Source of the DNA: GCA-003244245 sp964250265
GTDB taxonomy: Bacteria > Actinomycetota > Actinomycetes > Mycobacteriales > Pseudonocardiaceae
Reading direction: 5' to 3'
Assembly (NCBI GenBank): GCA_964250265.1
Contig: CAXUFG010000016.1
Location: forward strand, 1-42,101
DNA length: 42,101 nucleotides
The notes beneath the pieces were generated by a model. The model did not search any database, was not told the DNA's origin, and was given only the letters and a program-made list of their open reading frames with translations. The position numbers were made by a program, and so were the translations under genes. Below are positions 40,362 to 42,101 of the stretch, piece after piece (positions within the stretch are counted from its first letter, which is position 1; each line of letters starts with the position of its first letter).

Positions 40362-40919
40362 ATGACCGAGCGCAGCTCTGGCGACTACGGGCCGGAGACA
40401 GAGGAACGTTCGGATGACGACGTCATGAGCCCGGCGGCGGAAGCGCAGCAAATTTGTCTGCGGCTGCTCACCGCACGGCCACGCAGCCGGGTTGAGCTGG
40501 CCGATGCCCTGCGAAAGCGCGGGATTCACGAGGAGGTCAGCAAGTTCGTGCTCGACCGCCTGGGCGAGCTGGGCCTGGTGAATGATGCCGCCTTCGCCGA
40601 GGCGGCGGTTTATTCCGGTCACCGTCGTCGCGGGCTGGGAAGGCGCGCTCTGAGCACCGAGCTCCACCGCCGGGGAATTTCCGAAGAGCTTGCCCGCGAG
40701 GCGGTCGCGACGGTAGCGCCAGAGGATGAAGAGCGGCGGGCTCGCGAACTGGTCCAGCGCAAGTTACGCACCAGCACCGTGCGGGACAACAGTTTGGCCC
40801 GCAAACTGGGTGCGATGCTGGTTCGCAAGGGTTACTCCGAGTGGCTGGCATGGCGTGTGGTGCGAGACGAGCTTGGCCCGGACAACTGCCCTGCCGAGAT
40901 CGAGCCATGTCCGGATTGA
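40362..40919 (+). CDS. recX: Regulatory protein RecX
   Basis: The protein has 185 residues from ATG 40362. It inhibits RecA filament growth by direct binding. It has the three-helix tandem repeats of RecX: ICLRLLTARPRSRVELADAL, DRLGELGLVNDAAFAEAAV, GRRALSTELHRRGISEELAR and LGAMLVRKGYSEWLAWRVV. An acidic 25-residue leader (SGDYGPETEERSDDDV) precedes the fold. It lies 34 bases after recA, as usual, so it is probably read through from the damage promoters. Its final 88 bases overlap the convergent LysR gene. Confidence 0.92.
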   Translation: MTERSSGDYGPETEERSDDDVMSPAAEAQQICLRLLTARPRSRVELADALRKRGIHEEVSKFVLDRLGELGLVNDAAFAEAAVYSGHRRRGLGRRALSTELHRRGISEELAREAVATVAPEDEERRARELVQRKLRTSTVRDNSLARKLGAMLVRKGYSEWLAWRVVRDELGPDNCPAEIEPCPD

Positions 40920-41869
40920 GCGCTGGCTGGTTCGCTTGGACAGATGTACTCGACACCAGCAGGCAGGCGGCCCTGAGTGTGTGTGTCGCTGAGCAACTGC
41001 AACAGCGTGGAGCGGAATTCTTCAGCCGCTCGGGTTGGACGTACGTCGGTGCGGTGAGCAAGCGCGATCGTTCGGATTGGCACGGGGGGTGCGAACGGCA
41101 CAGCCCGAAGCTTGGGGCGATTTTCCACAACCATGCTGGGCACCACAGCGATCCCGAGGCCAGCTTCGACGAAGCTGAGTACCGCGTCCATCTCACCTCC
41201 TTCGATGGCGAAACGTGGCTGAAATCCTGCTCGCTGGCAGGCCGAGAGAGTCATCGATCGAAGGTCGTAGCCCTCACGGAACATCACCAGGGGGTGGTCT
41301 CGGAGGTCCTCTATGCGGAATGAGTCGCGTTGAAGGTCCATGCTGTTCGGCACGGCGACGGTGAGCTGCTCGCGAAGGATCGGAACGGTTGCCAGGGTGG
41401 GGTCCCCTCGGTGTACCGGTGAGGTGATCATCGCCAGGTCGATGGCTCCTTCGGCGAGCTGCCGCACCAGATCTCGGGATCCACTTTCATCGATGATGAG
41501 CTGGATGCCGGGGTATCGTTCGCGGAAGCTGGCGAGTGCGTGTGCCAGCGGCCCGGTGCACAGGCTTGGGGTAGCACCCAGCCTCAGCCGTCCACGACGT
41601 AGCTCGGCCAGCTCGTGCACCTCTAACCGGGCGGTTTCGACGTCAGCCAAGATCCGCTTGGCGAAGGGGACCAACGCCTCACCGGCTGGTGTAAGCGTCA
41701 CGTTGCCCCGGGCTCGGTGGAACAGTTCGCTACCTAGCTCACGCTCCAGGCAATGGATCTGTTTGCTCAGCGACGGCTGGGCCACATGGGTGAGCTCGGC
41801 GGCCCGGGTGAAGTGCCGGGTGTGCGCGACGGCCAAGAAATACACCAGCTGTTGGAGCTGCACATTCAT
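40832..41869 (-). CDS. LysR-family transcriptional regulator
   Basis: The protein has 345 residues from ATG 41869. The N-terminal LysR winged helix is canonical: QLVYFLAVAHTRHFTRAAEL, VAQPSLSKQIHCLERELGSE, LFHRARGNVTLTPAGEAL. The effector domain follows (RRGRLRLGATPSLC, then VEAGLGIAVVPSMVVENRP). The usual LysR length is near 300, and similarity stops around residue 300. The remaining 45 residues are encoded antisense to the recX 3' end and are probably a run-on tail after loss of the native stop. It likely controls the divergent gene beginning near 42043. Confidence 0.92.
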   Translation of the reverse strand: MNVQLQQLVYFLAVAHTRHFTRAAELTHVAQPSLSKQIHCLERELGSELFHRARGNVTLTPAGEALVPFAKRILADVETARLEVHELAELRRGRLRLGATPSLCTGPLAHALASFRERYPGIQLIIDESGSRDLVRQLAEGAIDLAMITSPVHRGDPTLATVPILREQLTVAVPNSMDLQRDSFRIEDLRDHPLVMFREGYDLRSMTLSACQRAGFQPRFAIEGGEMDAVLSFVEAGLGIAVVPSMVVENRPKLRAVPFAPPVPIRTIALAHRTDVRPTRAAEEFRSTLLQLLSDTHTQGRLPAGVEYICPSEPASAQSGHGSISAGQLSGPSSSRTTRHASHSE

Positions 41870-42042
41870 AGCCTATCGCTATCGAGACCAGCGTCACCAT
41901 ATCTTGGACCTGTGCCATAGATCCGGCCTATTCTCAGACTTAGCGTCGCGAGAGTCACCGACCCGCCGTGAGAGTGCAGTCTGCGGCTGTCATCGCGAGC
42001 GACATCGATCCCGCTGGCCTCCCTCCGACCCGAATCGATCTG
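41870..42042. promoter_or_regulatory. LysR divergent intergenic region
   Basis: This 173-bp region is more A/T-rich just upstream of the LysR start, with CTATCGCTATCGAGA (41873-41887) and a loose ATCT-n14-AGAT inverted repeat (41912-41933) of the kind LysR proteins bind. Promoter hexamers were not assigned. An in-frame GTG at 41968 could extend the next gene upstream. Confidence 0.4.
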
Positions 42043-42101
42043 ATGACCACGACCTCCCCGCCCCCGCCCGCGGGCGCCCAGCCGCGCATGGGCTCCTCGC
42101 C
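42043..42101 (+). CDS. 5' end of a gene, cut by window edge
   Basis: Only about 19 codons are visible, beginning MTTTSPPPPAGAQPRMGS, a Pro-rich cytoplasmic-type leader. The frame also stays open from GTG 41968. No ribosome site is clear. The product cannot be named. Divergence from a LysR gene makes it the likely LysR target. Confidence 0.35.
   Translation, partial: MTTTSPPPPAGAQPRMGSS

Overview
This window looks like a draft-quality stretch of chromosome from a GC-rich actinobacterium, probably of the order Pseudonocardiales; the order is an inference. Support comes from strong G/C bias at third codon positions, frequent GTG and TTG starts, a DUF3046-recA-recX block with an actinobacterial LexA box, a mycothiol-dependent-type enzyme, a valine dehydrogenase, a SAV_6107-type HEPN protein, and a carotenoid operon containing the actinobacterial carotene-associated membrane protein. 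There is a 10-N gap with G/C homopolymer sequence beside it at 13,641-13,716. No rRNA, tRNA, CRISPR array or intact mobile element was seen.

Layout. 1-3.7 kb (minus): a three-gene operon of an EphD-type epoxide hydrolase/SDR fusion, a ferritin-like di-iron protein and a PDR-type reductase cut by the window edge, divergent from a TetR gene with a palindrome between them. 4.4-6.6 kb: class 3 lipase, DUF899 thioredoxin-like protein, and a broken RibD/DHFR-like gene. 6.7-9.7 kb: a two-gene signalling system of a response regulator fused to a thioredoxin-reductase-like flavoprotein and a cyclic-nucleotide-domain histidine kinase, closed by a hairpin terminator. 9.8-13.4 kb: a long glutamyl-tRNA synthetase paralogue, an ArsR-SRPBCC fusion, and a methyltransferase divergent from a MerR regulator. 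13.5-17 kb: a PEP-synthase/rifampicin-phosphotransferase-like enzyme and a convergent ArsR regulator that overlap within an 18-bp tandem repeat. 17-17.8 kb: decayed DNA with a methyltransferase remnant and a 16-bp inverted repeat.

17.8-22.8 kb: TetR, SRPBCC protein, FluG-like amidohydrolase and APC permease, then a convergent lipoprotein serpin. 22.9-28.2 kb (minus): a carotenoid operon in the order crtE, crtI, membrane glycosyltransferase-like protein, crtB. 28.4-35.2 kb: a GNAT enzyme, a LexA-boxed HEPN plus mycothiol-enzyme pair, and the giant helicase Lhr. 35.2-38.8 kb: a VapC remnant, valine dehydrogenase, an MBL-fold/Rieske protein and small genes. 38.8-42.1 kb: DUF3046, recA, recX, a LysR regulator overlapping recX, and the first codons of a divergent gene.

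Two themes recur. First, a DNA-damage theme: recA has both a LexA box and a PafBC-type promoter motif, the HEPN operon has a perfect LexA box, and lhr has a PafBC-type motif at its start. Second, several regulators are divergent from or next to the gene they probably control. They carry clear palindromes, often with a -10-like hexamer 6-8 nt before the start codon, which suggests leaderless mRNAs.
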